From an uncultured Flavobacteriales bacterium (GTDB lineage: Bacteria > Bacteroidota > Bacteroidia > Flavobacteriales_G > Salibacteraceae): 64,000 bases of DNA. This document shows positions 34,306 through 42,806 of this stretch, one piece after another. How positions within the stretch are numbered: position 1 is the stretch's first letter; each line of letters starts with the position of its first letter. The translations under genes were made by a program, and so were the position numbers. The notes under the pieces are model-generated. The model had not been told where the DNA came from. It worked only from the letters and a program-made list of their open reading frames with translations, and did not search any database. Location: the NCBI GenBank assembly GCA_937899835.1, contig CALCCE010000010.1, positions 49,207 through 113,206 on the forward strand, read 5' to 3'.

Positions 34306-35187
34306 CTATTTGTTGATCATACCTCGGAGTACAGTTACCTTTTTGTGAATTTTAGACAGCGTTTCCTCTGAAACCTGACCATTTATTTGCTGATCTATCC
34401 CTTGGGTCCTGTATCGGACTTTCACCTCTTCAAACTGTTGATTCAATTCCTCCATCTCTTTTAGAATGGGAAGCACCTCGCCTTGGTATTCGAAATAGCG
34501 CAATAATTCCAACAAGCTTTTGAGATACATTTTCTGTTGTGCAATCAAAGCTTGGTAAGAGGAGGTTTGTACACCTGCAGAAGTGTTAATGCTGATGTGT
34601 ACACCTTCTATGTAGCAGCCTACCAGAATGAGCAAACCTACCCCTTCCCGTTCTTGGGCTTGAAAATAGCTGTGCGCCTCTGCATATGAATCCAGGATCA
34701 ATCGACTTAGAGAATCGGGGTTGTTTTCTACTTCCTGAAACTTGCGAACGATTTGCTGATCCTGATTCCCAGCAATCCCCAATTCATTTTTAAGCTTACT
34801 GGTTTCTTTGAGATAGAGCAGGCTGTTTTGCCGTTGGTTGAACATGGTGGTGTAACCCAGGTCAACCATGTAGGCACCCAATTGGATGGCTTTGATGAGG
34901 TTGGTATTGCCTTCTAAGCCCATAGGAAGCATAAGGCTTTCATCGAAAGCATAATCACCTGCCTTGAGTACTGCTGCGGTTTGAACCGGTGTGGGAAGGG
35001 TAAACAAGCGAAGATCGCTTTGTTCTTCAGTAAGGTTACTCCCATAGGCTGCATCAGCCTCTTCCTCTTCTTCAAAACCAGTTGCAGCCGCAGCTCCATG
35101 AACAGGCACATTGGCGTGCTCCTGGCAAGAAATCAGCAGACAAAATAACAAACAGGCTCCGAAGAACTTGTGAAAATTAAGGGGCAT
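34306..35187 (-). CDS. Putative helical lipoprotein, unknown
   Basis: A 293-residue protein with a lipoprotein signal (CLLFCLLISC, C21) and a largely alpha-helical mature region rich in Leu, Gln and Glu. It runs through AIQLGAYMVDLGYTTMFNQRQNSLLYLKE and a C-terminal helical bundle. Such proteins are common in marine Bacteroidota without assigned function. The Ser-less acidic linker at about 35-50 follows the lipid anchor. It lies 21 bases after a small secreted protein on the same strand. Confidence 0.65.
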   Translation of the reverse strand: MPLNFHKFFGACLLFCLLISCQEHANVPVHGAAAATGFEEEEEADAAYGSNLTEEQSDLRLFTLPTPVQTAAVLKAGDYAFDESLMLPMGLEGNTNLIKAIQLGAYMVDLGYTTMFNQRQNSLLYLKETSKLKNELGIAGNQDQQIVRKFQEVENNPDSLSRLILDSYAEAHSYFQAQEREGVGLLILVGCYIEGVHISINTSAGVQTSSYQALIAQQKMYLKSLLELLRYFEYQGEVLPILKEMEELNQQFEEVKVRYRTQGIDQQINGQVSEETLSKIHKKVTVLRGMINK

Positions 35188-35208
35188 AAAAGCGGGATAA
35201 CTTGGGCG

Positions 35209-35583
35209 TTACTGGACTACCGTTCGGTTAACGGTTGTGTTTTCATGAGCAATACGAACGAGATAAACTCCAGGAGCCATGGGATCTGAAGTATCTACGC
35301 TGTAGTGAAACCGAGGTGAACCTGAGGGATAGGAAATGGTTCGCTGCGTTTTCATGCCATTACCATCGTATACGTCGAGATAGATGGTTTGTAGTTGGTT
35401 TAAGTTGCAATTTTCCAGTTTTAAAAGACAATTGCCAATGCAGGGATCGGGAACCACCTTAACGGAACAATTGTGACTACTTTGAGCCATAGCGTTGCTT
35501 TGTTCGGAAGATTGTGAGGAGAGAGGCACAAACATTAAACCGATACCAACGCATGCTCCAAAGAAGAGAGGGAGAAGTTTCAT
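35209..35583 (-). CDS. Small secreted protein resembling a lone T9SS sorting-type domain
   Basis: A 124-residue protein with a signal peptide (about 1-23) followed by about 85 residues that look like a C-terminal type A sorting/Ig-like domain. The features are VKVVPDPCIGNCLLKLEN in the place of the usual V-Y-P-N-P-x(n)-I-x-L, then IYLDVYDGNGMKTQR, FHYSVDTS and a PGVYLVRI strand. In ordinary T9SS cargo that domain follows a large passenger; here no passenger is present. The normal terminal Lys/Arg-rich motif ends in NRTVVQ. The assignment is by pattern only. Confidence 0.55.
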   Translation of the reverse strand: MKLLPLFFGACVGIGLMFVPLSSQSSEQSNAMAQSSHNCSVKVVPDPCIGNCLLKLENCNLNQLQTIYLDVYDGNGMKTQRTISYPSGSPRFHYSVDTSDPMAPGVYLVRIAHENTTVNRTVVQ

Positions 35584-35659
35584 TTGAAGGAGTATCTAAA
35601 ATCTGGGAGGTCTACGAAAATTCCACCCGAGTGTTACACTGTTGAGATTTTTATTCTCC

Positions 35660-36217
35660 TCAATTCTTCATAAAGGGTGGAAACTGAATGTTGCCTTTAT
35701 TTTCACGGTATTTCACGGCAAGGTAGTTGAGCATATTGCTGAAGGTTTCCACCGCTTCTTTGGTCCCGTCACTGATTTCTTTTTGCTTCAAGCGTAGCAT
35801 CAGTACACCATAAATTCCGTTCAGGCACAACTCAATCTCGTTGCGTACCAAGCCGCTGGATCGTTTGCGCAATTCAGAAACATTGGGCTGCGCGTTGGAA
35901 TACAAGTTGAGGTATTCACGGTCTTGCACCACATTCACCAAAGAGTTGTGCAGGGTAGTTAAGTCCTGAACAATCACCTGTAGTTCTTTTAAGTGCCCTT
36001 TACGATCGAGCTTTTGTTCCTTCATTCGCTTGATCAACTCCACATACCATTCCCGGGTTTCCAGTTTGTTAATGGCTGGAATTTCGGTAGGAGTAATGAT
36101 GTATTCCTGAATGAGATCGATGTCGAATTCATAGGTGCGGATCACATCTTCGATGTGCCACATGTAGATCAGATATTCGACTACATTTTTGTCTTTTTGT
36201 TGCCCCGAAAGTTGCAT
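35660..36217 (-). CDS. DUF4924-family protein
   Basis: A 185-residue soluble alpha-helical protein of the Bacteroidota-specific DUF4924 type, with VEYLIYMWHIEDVIRTY at about 12, REWYVELIKRMKEQ and ETFSNMLNYLAVKYRE near the end. The function is unknown. Its start follows the OmpH/Skp stop without a gap (36218/36217). The two are thus certainly one transcript, which suggests a link to envelope biogenesis, though the product itself has no signal peptide. Confidence 0.8.
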   Translation of the reverse strand: MQLSGQQKDKNVVEYLIYMWHIEDVIRTYEFDIDLIQEYIITPTEIPAINKLETREWYVELIKRMKEQKLDRKGHLKELQVIVQDLTTLHNSLVNVVQDREYLNLYSNAQPNVSELRKRSSGLVRNEIELCLNGIYGVLMLRLKQKEISDGTKEAVETFSNMLNYLAVKYRENKGNIQFPPFMKN

Positions 36218-36871
36218 CTATGGTTGAACGTTGGCATTTTGTTCGGCCTTCCACGCGTCATAATCTGCGTTGAGACCAGTTACCACTTCGGCCGTAATGT
36301 CGAGGCTGCTGTCAGCGTGCATCACTCCGCCGAGGCCTTGGTAACCTAATATAAAATCGTATTTGCGTTCTTCGTTAAGATCTTTCAAATAGTTGATGAT
36401 CCGCTCGTTGGCCTTGCGGTTCAAGTTGTTGGTCATTTCTTGCAGGTCGCCCAACATGTTTTCTCTTTTTTGGAGCAATTCCTGTTCCTGGCGTTGGAGG
36501 CCACGTCCAATTTCTTGTAGACGGCTATCCGGCAAAATTCCAGCTTCTGCCTTATACTTGGCATCAGCATAGTCTTCTTCCAATTTTTTCTGATCCGCCA
36601 CCAGCCGGTTTTGAAGTCGTTGTTCTTCAGACTTGATCTGGTTTTCGATGTCACCGAAATACTTGTACTTGGAAAGAATGCTGTCTGACTGAATGTAAAC
36701 GATACGGGCTTCCAGTGCATTTTTGGTAATCACCGGTTGGGGCTCCGGTTCCTCTTCTACCATTTTCGCTTCCATGGCGGTCAATTGACTGCTCACGGTA
36801 GACCATTGATAAAACAACACCCCGATGGCCAGGGCCAGTACTACATTTATGATTAAAGAAAACTTCGCCAC
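36218..36871 (-). CDS. OmpH/Skp-family protein
   Basis: A 217-residue protein with one N-terminal membrane helix (about 7-23) and a long coiled-coil region (about 65-165) of the OmpH/Skp type: YIQSDSILSKYKYFGDIENQIK, then Lys/Glu/Gln-rich helices, and a hydrophobic C-terminal segment YDFILGYQGLGGVMHADSSLDIT. Skp chaperones hold outer-membrane proteins in the periplasm. The start is GTG; a TATCTTTG -7 element lies 25 bases upstream. It heads a two-gene unit with DUF4924. Confidence 0.87.
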   Translation of the reverse strand: MAKFSLIINVVLALAIGVLFYQWSTVSSQLTAMEAKMVEEEPEPQPVITKNALEARIVYIQSDSILSKYKYFGDIENQIKSEEQRLQNRLVADQKKLEEDYADAKYKAEAGILPDSRLQEIGRGLQRQEQELLQKRENMLGDLQEMTNNLNRKANERIINYLKDLNEERKYDFILGYQGLGGVMHADSSLDITAEVVTGLNADYDAWKAEQNANVQP

Positions 36872-36896
36872 TATTTGATATTTAACGCGTAAGAAT

Positions 36897-36904
36897 CAAA
36901 GATA
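36897..36904 (-). promoter_or_regulatory. -7 element of the OmpH-DUF4924 operon
   Basis: TATCTTTG on the minus strand, 25 bases before the GTG start. Confidence 0.55.
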
Positions 36905-36992
36905 GATTTTCTGGATTTTCTACCACCTATTCCGAAACGGCAATAATTGATCTCCGGTATTTTGTCGGTAAAAAATTGGGAATCCTCCTCTA

Positions 36993-37027
36993 AAACCAAA
37001 AAGGACCACTCCATAAGAGCAGTCCTT
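36993..37027 (-). terminator. Terminator of the small lipoprotein gene
   Basis: AAGGAC/GTCCTT with an inner CTC/GAG pairing forms a hairpin at 37001-37027; on the minus strand it is followed by TTTGGTTTT. It lies about 110 bases past the gene at 37139. Confidence 0.6.
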
Positions 37028-37138
37028 GAGTCGCAATAAAAACAAAATAGAATGGGGAAACCCCTGAATAGAGTAGAGCGTTGAGTGTTAGGGCCTTAAA
37101 TCGGGCAACGATCGTAACCGACTTGTGATTTGCTCTAA

Positions 37139-37546
37139 TTATTGTGGTATTCCGGTGTTGGGGTCGGTAGAACCTGGTTCAATGTGAATCATTTCAAAGC
37201 AGGTGACGTGCCCCATGGTTCGTGGTACCAATCCTGGTCGAAGAACATCACAGTCTATATAATTCTTTGTAGCTACAAAAGAAAGATAGTAGGAGTTCCC
37301 CTCAATCAAGTCACGCTCCAGCTGTGGATTTATTCCCGTAAGTCGAAGCTTTTCACCGTTTTCCAGGTCAAAGTACGAGCCGTAGCAGACATCTTCACCT
37401 GCATAAACTGCTAAGTGTTCACAATGCTCTACACCGCAATCAAGTGCGGGCAGTATGGTTACTTCTTCCTCTTCCTCTTTGCTACAACCACTTAAAATAG
37501 CTAACAAGGATAGTAAGGTTACGCTGGCTTTCAGAAATTTCATCAT
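37139..37546 (-). CDS. Small lipoprotein, unknown
   Basis: A 135-residue protein with a lipoprotein signal (AILSGCSKEEEEE; C21) followed by an acidic linker and a Cys-containing domain with four Cys (DCGVEHCEH and two more) that could form disulfides. No family recognised. It is flanked by its own terminator and appears monocistronic. Confidence 0.65.
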   Translation of the reverse strand: MMKFLKASVTLLSLLAILSGCSKEEEEEVTILPALDCGVEHCEHLAVYAGEDVCYGSYFDLENGEKLRLTGINPQLERDLIEGNSYYLSFVATKNYIDCDVLRPGLVPRTMGHVTCFEMIHIEPGSTDPNTGIPQ

Positions 37547-37628
37547 AGTAGTCGATTTTTAAATTTTGGAGTCGACTAAATTGATGGTGCTCCTTAGAAA
37601 AGGGTTGCACGAAGGCAAAAAAGAAGAA

Positions 37629-38213
37629 TTAGTGCGCGAGGAGTACTTCCACCAGCTCCTCAAACTCATCGGCACGGTCGAAGCGAGAGTCTTGGTAAAC
37701 TTGCGCCATGAGCTTTAAATAAGAAGGTTGGCGATCCGTCCAAACGAGTTCGATCAGCACATTTCCATAGAGCTGGCGCGTAATGCCCGCAGCATTTCCC
37801 GGAGGCTTGAGGTAATGCCGGTGAGTAGTAATGATCTTTTCCCCTTTTTCTTCCGCTTTACGGTCCGAAACGTAGAGGTAATAACCTTTACTCAACACCC
37901 GGTCGCGCATCAAATCGAATAGGAATTCGATGGAGGTTATCCCCATATCGGGCTGGTAGGTAAAGTAAAAACCATTGGCTTCCCGGGAAGTGTAGCGGTG
38001 GAGGTTGATGGTATTTTGAAGCCCTGCAAGATCCATGTGGTAAGCATGATGTACCTTTTTCAAGAGTGGCAGATGCTCGTCATTTTCTTGCCAATGGTTG
38101 TATTCTGCGATGTCTTTGGCGCTTCTTTCCAACAACCCCGAGTCTATTGGAACTTTGAACCCTTTGGTTTTGGAAGGAAATAATTTTCTAAAAAGATCGT
38201 CGGCGAAAGACAT
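37629..38213 (-). CDS. Conserved soluble protein, unknown
   Basis: A 194-residue cytoplasmic protein started at the ATG at 38213 because a TACCTTTG promoter element ends 4 bases before it; the longer frame to 38348 would overlap the divergent gene. Recognisable content is GFYFTYQPDMGITSIEFLFDLMRDRVLSKGYYLYVSD-like alpha/beta pattern and a Trp-rich C-terminal part. I do not recognise the family. It shares its promoter region with the DUF1853 gene. Confidence 0.7.
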   Translation of the reverse strand: MSFADDLFRKLFPSKTKGFKVPIDSGLLERSAKDIAEYNHWQENDEHLPLLKKVHHAYHMDLAGLQNTINLHRYTSREANGFYFTYQPDMGITSIEFLFDLMRDRVLSKGYYLYVSDRKAEEKGEKIITTHRHYLKPPGNAAGITRQLYGNVLIELVWTDRQPSYLKLMAQVYQDSRFDRADEFEELVEVLLAH

Positions 38214-38217
38214 GTGG

Positions 38218-38231
38218 CAAAGGTATCTTTG
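38218..38231. promoter_or_regulatory. Overlapping divergent -7 elements
   Basis: The 14-mer CAAAGGTATCTTTG contains TACCTTTG on the minus strand (38218-38225) and TATCTTTG on the plus strand (38224-38231), overlapping by two bases. The minus element ends 4 bases before the gene at 38213; the plus element lies 22 bases before the GTG of DUF1853. Confidence 0.55.
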
Positions 38232-38253
38232 CTGGCACACTTGACCAACCTTT

Positions 38254-39162
38254 GTGGCACTTCCTCCTCCATTTGAAGCACTTCGCGATCCCAATGTCAG
38301 GGATTTGGCTTGGGTGTTGTGTTCACCATCGTTGATGCAATACCGCAATCATTACCTTGAAGCTGCTTTTTTTCAGGAAGAATCGGAAGCATTTGCCGAT
38401 ACCCTTTTTCAGCTTGACCTCAATCCAAGGCCCCTTCAGGCCTATTTGCATCGTAAGTCTCCCAACCGCTTGGGACGCTACTTTGAGCGTTTGATTCAGT
38501 TTTGGCTAAACAAAACTGTGCGCTACAAGGTATTGGCTTTCAACCTTCAGGTGAATGAAAACAAGCAGACCATCGGGGAATTCGATTTTATAACTACTGA
38601 ACACGAGAGTGGTGAGAATTTACATTTAGAGGTAGCGGTTAAATTTTACTTAGGAGTGGGGGTTACTCGCCGTTGGAGCCAATGGGTAGGTGCCAGCACA
38701 CGCGATGACTTGGGGAAAAAGTTAGCCCGTCTCCACCATTGGCAACTGCACCTCGGTAATCGGTCGGCTGGTAGCGCCATGCTCCGGGAAATGGGCATTC
38801 AAAACATCACCTCCAAGGCCTGGGTGAAAGGGCGATTTTTTTATCCCAAGGCTTTTGAAAAACATCCATTGCCTTATGGTTGCAACCCATATCATGAGCG
38901 CGGGACCTGGGTTTTTGCGCATGAAATGGAAAAGTTGTTGCCCGCTGATCAACCTTATCGTTGGGTAGAGCGTGCAGATTGGTTTGCCCCATTGCGGCAA
39001 GAGCACGAAAAAGAATTGGTGAATCTGCGTGGTATCCTGCAACAGATGGAAACCGTAGTATCCCTTCCGGCACAGTTGGTCCGGTACCATTTTCACGATA
39101 ATGAATGGCGGGAGGCAGAGCGCATTTCAGTGGTGCCAAAGGCCTGGCCCAACTCCAATTAG
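38254..39162 (+). CDS. DUF1853-family protein
   Basis: A 302-residue cytoplasmic protein of the DUF1853 (COG3782) family. Diagnostic blocks are RDLAWVLCSPSL near the N-terminus, RLGRYFERLIQFWL at about 73, IGEFDFI at about 107 and LHLEVAVKFYLG at about 125. The GEFDFI ... HLEVAVKFYL order resembles the catalytic core of PD-(D/E)xK nucleases (E/D then ExK), so a nuclease-like fold is plausible but untested. The start is GTG. The last four bases overlap the stop of the LytTR regulator on the other strand. Confidence 0.85.
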   Translation: MALPPPFEALRDPNVRDLAWVLCSPSLMQYRNHYLEAAFFQEESEAFADTLFQLDLNPRPLQAYLHRKSPNRLGRYFERLIQFWLNKTVRYKVLAFNLQVNENKQTIGEFDFITTEHESGENLHLEVAVKFYLGVGVTRRWSQWVGASTRDDLGKKLARLHHWQLHLGNRSAGSAMLREMGIQNITSKAWVKGRFFYPKAFEKHPLPYGCNPYHERGTWVFAHEMEKLLPADQPYRWVERADWFAPLRQEHEKELVNLRGILQQMETVVSLPAQLVRYHFHDNEWREAERISVVPKAWPNSN

Positions 39163-39890
39163 AGGCTCATCCGCTCTTTCAGTTTCACCGCCTGCCGGCG
39201 GGAAATTTCGATTTCTTCGCCACCTTTGAGGGTAACCCTTAATCCGCCGTTGAACCAATTCTCAATCTTATCAACCCACTGCAAGTTGATGATGTGCTTG
39301 CGGTTGGCACGGAAAAACAAGTGGTCGTCAAGGCGTTTGTCCAAATTGTTGAGCGACTTGAGGATCAAGGGCTTGTTTTTTTCAAAATACACCCTAATGT
39401 AGTTGCCCTCCGACTCAAACAACCGGATGGTTGTAAGCTCTACGAACCAACAACGCTCTCCATCTTTTATAAACACCTGACTGCCCTTGGTCAGCACTTC
39501 CTGGTTCGCCTCAGTTTCTGCGGGCACCGATTTTGCTTGAAGTTCCTCCATCACCTTTTTCAAAGCCTCGGCCAATCGGTCTTCTTCAATGGGTTTGAGC
39601 AGGTAGTCCAGCGCATTGACATCAAAGGCCTGGATCGCATATTCATCGTAGGCTGTAACAAAAATCACCATGGGCACCTCGTCTAAGGCTTCTAGGAGAT
39701 CGAAGCCATTTTTGCCGGGCATTTGAATGTCTAGAAAAATCAGGTCGGGTCGGAGGGTTTTGATGCCTTCGATGGCCTTGTCGGGATTGCCGTATTCGTC
39801 AACAATGTTGACTTCCGGATGCACCTTAAGCAGGTTGCGCAACTCCTGTCGGGCCAGGCGTTCGTCGTCGATAATGAGAGCGTTAATCAT
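39159..39890 (-). CDS. LytTR-family response regulator
   Basis: A 243-residue regulator with an N-terminal receiver (DDE at 8-10, D54 in LDIQMPGKNG, K104 region LLKPI) and a C-terminal LytTR DNA-binding domain (about 135-240, FFRANRKHIINLQWVD). It starts 1 base after the stop of the LytS-type kinase, so the pair forms one transcript and a cognate two-component system. Such pairs are typically self-contained in Bacteroidota. Confidence 0.93.
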   Translation of the reverse strand: MINALIIDDERLARQELRNLLKVHPEVNIVDEYGNPDKAIEGIKTLRPDLIFLDIQMPGKNGFDLLEALDEVPMVIFVTAYDEYAIQAFDVNALDYLLKPIEEDRLAEALKKVMEELQAKSVPAETEANQEVLTKGSQVFIKDGERCWFVELTTIRLFESEGNYIRVYFEKNKPLILKSLNNLDKRLDDHLFFRANRKHIINLQWVDKIENWFNGGLRVTLKGGEEIEISRRQAVKLKERMSL

Positions 39891-39891
39891 A

Positions 39892-40950
39892 TCAGGCTAA
39901 GCTTAATTCTTGAGGAATACAGACCTCGGTGTGGACCACCTCAGGGCTGACGTTGTAGATGTGGAATGTACTGTTGGTGCCGTAGAGCAATTGCAGGCGC
40001 TGACGGGTATTGATGAGGCCAAAGCCAGTACTTTTTCGGGTGGGGTAATACTGACCACTGTTGCGGATCACGATGTAGAGTTTGGCTTCTTTCACGGACG
40101 TGATGATTTCGATAAAACCACCCTCGGGCAAGTTGGAAATGCCGTGCTTGATGCCATTTTCTACCAGGGTTTGAATCATCATCGGTGGTACTTTAAACCG
40201 CGATGTTTCCCGGTGGATGTTCCAGCTTACCGAAAGGCGTTCTTCGTAGCGGGCCTTTTCAATTTCCAAATAATCCTTCACCAGGCTGAGCTCTTCATCA
40301 AATGGAATGACCTTCTTTTTTCCCATCAAAAGCGTGTTGCGCAAAATGTTGGCCAGCTGGGTAATGGATTTCTTTGCTTTCTGAGGCTCTTCATCTACCA
40401 GTGCCCGAATGCTGTTCATCGAGTTGAAAATGAAGTGTGGGTTGAGTTGTGATTTGAGTTTGTTTAGTTCAAACTCGTTTTTGTTGGCTTCCCAGGTAAG
40501 GTTCTTGATTTCCTCTTTGCGGTAGTTCTCAAAAAAGTGGAACAAGAAATAGAGCAACGACCACATGAACAGGATCGTGGACCAGCCCAAAGTGTTTTCG
40601 AGGTTTTCCCGCAAATCGAAAACCACTGCACCTTTCAAAAGAAAAGCCGTAGTGAAAAAGTAAACCAACTGAAATAGCAGGCCTAAAACCACAATGGCGG
40701 GCAGCAATCGGGGAATCAACTGAAAAATGCTGAGGCGCATCCAACCCAAGCGAATAATGCCCTCGCGATAGAGGTGAGACAACCCAACGCCGGTAATCCA
40801 GGCGATGCCTAAACCCACCATGATGCGCATGCCAAGCGGGCGCTGGCTGGATAGATAGTTAAAGATGCCTGCTACGGTGATGTAGAGGCTCCAACCGGAG
40901 AGCTGCGCAATCCAATACAGGCGTTTTTTGTTGAACAAGTCCAGGCTCAC
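39892..40950 (-). CDS. LytS-type sensor histidine kinase
   Basis: A 352-residue kinase of the His_kinase (PF06580) type. Four membrane helices (about 15-32, 42-60, 85-107, 122-140) make up the sensor, with only short loops outside. A linker helix then leads to the dimerisation motif with H172 in QLNPHFIFNSMNSI. The ATP-binding part shows VENGIKHGI and TGFGLINTRQRL. Such kinases usually report on membrane state rather than binding a soluble ligand. The start is a GTG 5 bases after a TATTTTTG -7 element. Confidence 0.93.
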   Translation of the reverse strand: MSLDLFNKKRLYWIAQLSGWSLYITVAGIFNYLSSQRPLGMRIMVGLGIAWITGVGLSHLYREGIIRLGWMRLSIFQLIPRLLPAIVVLGLLFQLVYFFTTAFLLKGAVVFDLRENLENTLGWSTILFMWSLLYFLFHFFENYRKEEIKNLTWEANKNEFELNKLKSQLNPHFIFNSMNSIRALVDEEPQKAKKSITQLANILRNTLLMGKKKVIPFDEELSLVKDYLEIEKARYEERLSVSWNIHRETSRFKVPPMMIQTLVENGIKHGISNLPEGGFIEIITSVKEAKLYIVIRNSGQYYPTRKSTGFGLINTRQRLQLLYGTNSTFHIYNVSPEVVHTEVCIPQELSLA

Positions 40951-40955
40951 GTCTC

Positions 40956-40963
40956 CAAAAATA
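40956..40963 (-). promoter_or_regulatory. Leaderless-type -7 element of the LytS/LytTR pair
   Basis: TATTTTTG on the minus strand ends 5 bases before the GTG start. Confidence 0.55.
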
Positions 40964-41017
40964 GGAGAAAGGCCAGCCTTTAACCAAGAGAATTACATCA
41001 ATGGTTACCACAGCGGT

Positions 41018-41506
41018 TTATTGGTCATTAGTGTGCGCAATGATGTCATAAAAAGTAGTTACACCCACTTTGATCTCAATGCCTTCAATGATTTTCCATT
41101 GCGGCTCATGGCATACCCAAAGGTCGTAATCTCCGGGAGGCAAGCCCTCAATGCGAGTAGGGCCATCGAGCACCGATTGCGCTATCGTCCAAACCTTGCC
41201 TTTGAGCAAAAGCATGAATTTTATACCACCAACCGGTTGGCGATTCGAATCCTGAATCTCTGGAACAAATGTTCCCAAGTCGGGGTAAGCCGCTCGAATG
41301 GCTTCTTTTTCTTTGGCGGTATACGACTTTAAGTCGGCGAGGGAGCACTCGGCCTTTTTTATCACTCGGATCGTGCCCGACTTGCCTGATAAAGCAGTTG
41401 CGACAGGGGATTTGGCTTCAATTACTCGTTTGCTCTTGCAAGCCGTAGTAAAGCAAAAAAGACAGCTAACCGCCAATAGGCTCACTGAAAAATACCGCAA
41501 CCACAT
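41018..41506 (-). CDS. Putative lipoprotein with a regulatory-like beta domain
   Basis: A 162-residue protein with a lipoprotein signal (FCFTTAC, C23). The C-terminal half has the SNRQPVGGIKFMLL ... TRIEGLPPGDYDLWV pattern of carboxypeptidase-regulatory or SdrD-like beta sandwiches. Those repeats normally act as spacers. No catalytic residues are seen; function unknown. Confidence 0.6.
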   Translation of the reverse strand: MWLRYFSVSLLAVSCLFCFTTACKSKRVIEAKSPVATALSGKSGTIRVIKKAECSLADLKSYTAKEKEAIRAAYPDLGTFVPEIQDSNRQPVGGIKFMLLLKGKVWTIAQSVLDGPTRIEGLPPGDYDLWVCHEPQWKIIEGIEIKVGVTTFYDIIAHTNDQ

Positions 41507-41690
41507 AAGTACATAACGCTAATGACTGTGAAAGTGACAGGGCCCTGTAAAAAAATATTACCCTGTGGATCGCCATTTCTATAATTGGCGCCTTTACAAA
41601 AGCACTGAATTCTGAGGTTGTTTTCTTGCACCATTCCTCGAACGAATTCGCAACCTTTTCCTCAAGGAGACTGACCGAATACCGAAACGT

Positions 41691-42776
41691 CTATTTACGA
41701 CGGATCACTTGATAAACCGCTGGATCACCACTTCCTTCGTTTGAAGCTACTGAGGTCTTTTCTACCGCTACAATGTGTTTCACCTTCTGGTGAACCGCTT
41801 CTGAGATGAAAATGCCGTTGGGCGTTTCTTTGGTAAGTGATTCTAACCACTGCCCGGTGTTGACTGTACGGCCGGTAACGGAGTAGTTGATGCGGTCTTC
41901 AGATCCCATATTTCCGGCCACCACCGAACCGGCATTGATGCCGATGCCTACTTGTATGGGCCGCTCGAAGCGGGACTCATATTCACTGTTGAGGTCGGAA
42001 AGGCGTTGCACCATTTCCAGGGCGCAATAAACCGCGTTTTGCTCGTTTTGCGGATGTGCCAAGGGCGCACCAAAAGTGGCGAAAATCTCATCGCCTACGT
42101 ATTGGTTCACTGCACCGTTGTGCCGGTGAATGATGGCAGACATGGTGCCGTAAAAGGCATTCAAAAACTGTACTACTTCATGAGGTTCCAGTTGCTCGCT
42201 GAGGGAGGTAAATCCACGGATATCGCAAAAGAGTACTGCAATGTGGCGTTCCTCTCCGTTGAAAATAGAATCGCCGGCTGCGCTCAGGGCCTGTTTAACC
42301 ACCGGTTCCGGCACGTATTTCATAAACAGGTTTAGGGTCTTTTCCTGCTGTTCTGCCTGGTGTTGAAGGTCGAGTAACAACTGCTGGTTGCGCGCTTTCA
42401 ACTCATAAAGGTTGCGCGCATTTTCCAAGGTCATTCGAAGCTCAGTCTCGTCCCAAGGTTTGGTAATGTAACGAAACACTTGCCCGTTGTTGATGGCTTG
42501 TATGATGGCTTCAACATCGCTAAAACCGGTAAGCACCATGCGAATCGTGTCTGGAAACTCCAGGCGCACCTGCTCCAGAAATTCAACACCAGTCATGTGT
42601 GGCATGCGTTGGTCGCTTATCACCACCTGAACATCGTTTTTGTGCATGATGTCCATGCCCTCCTGGCCACTTCCGGCAGTCAATACCTCGTATTCTCTAC
42701 GAAAGGCAGCTTTAAACGAGATGAGGTTTTGGGCCTCATCGTCTACATACAGTAAAGTAAAATTGGAACGGCTCAT
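41691..42776 (-). CDS. Receiver domain fused to a class III nucleotide cyclase domain, likely degenerate
   Basis: A 361-residue protein with an N-terminal receiver (D55 in SDQRMP, T83, K106), a coiled linker (about 118-150) and a class III cyclase domain (about 175-330). The two metal Asp are kept (D185 in FCDIRGFT and D229 in YVGDEIFATFG), as is N306. The usual Lys before Y-x-G-D is Q225, the Asp of the (M)DYTVxGxxVN motif is N297, and the Arg of NxxxR is W310. Those positions select adenine and stabilise the transition state, so canonical adenylate cyclase activity is doubtful. It could respond to a kinase as an effector or bind nucleotides. A TAATTTTG element precedes it by 22 bases. Confidence 0.85.
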   Translation of the reverse strand: MSRSNFTLLYVDDEAQNLISFKAAFRREYEVLTAGSGQEGMDIMHKNDVQVVISDQRMPHMTGVEFLEQVRLEFPDTIRMVLTGFSDVEAIIQAINNGQVFRYITKPWDETELRMTLENARNLYELKARNQQLLLDLQHQAEQQEKTLNLFMKYVPEPVVKQALSAAGDSIFNGEERHIAVLFCDIRGFTSLSEQLEPHEVVQFLNAFYGTMSAIIHRHNGAVNQYVGDEIFATFGAPLAHPQNEQNAVYCALEMVQRLSDLNSEYESRFERPIQVGIGINAGSVVAGNMGSEDRINYSVTGRTVNTGQWLESLTKETPNGIFISEAVHQKVKHIVAVEKTSVASNEGSGDPAVYQVIRRK

Positions 42777-42798
42777 GGCGACACCACAATGGTGGCCA

Positions 42799-42806
42799 CA
42801 AAATTA
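42799..42806 (-). promoter_or_regulatory. -7 element of the REC-cyclase gene
   Basis: TAATTTTG on the minus strand, 22 bases before the ATG at 42776. Confidence 0.5.

Noticed and set aside
39910..40452. 180-codon plus-strand frame opposite the LytS-type kinase
   Set aside because: Shadow of the kinase gene; biased, non-natural-looking composition.
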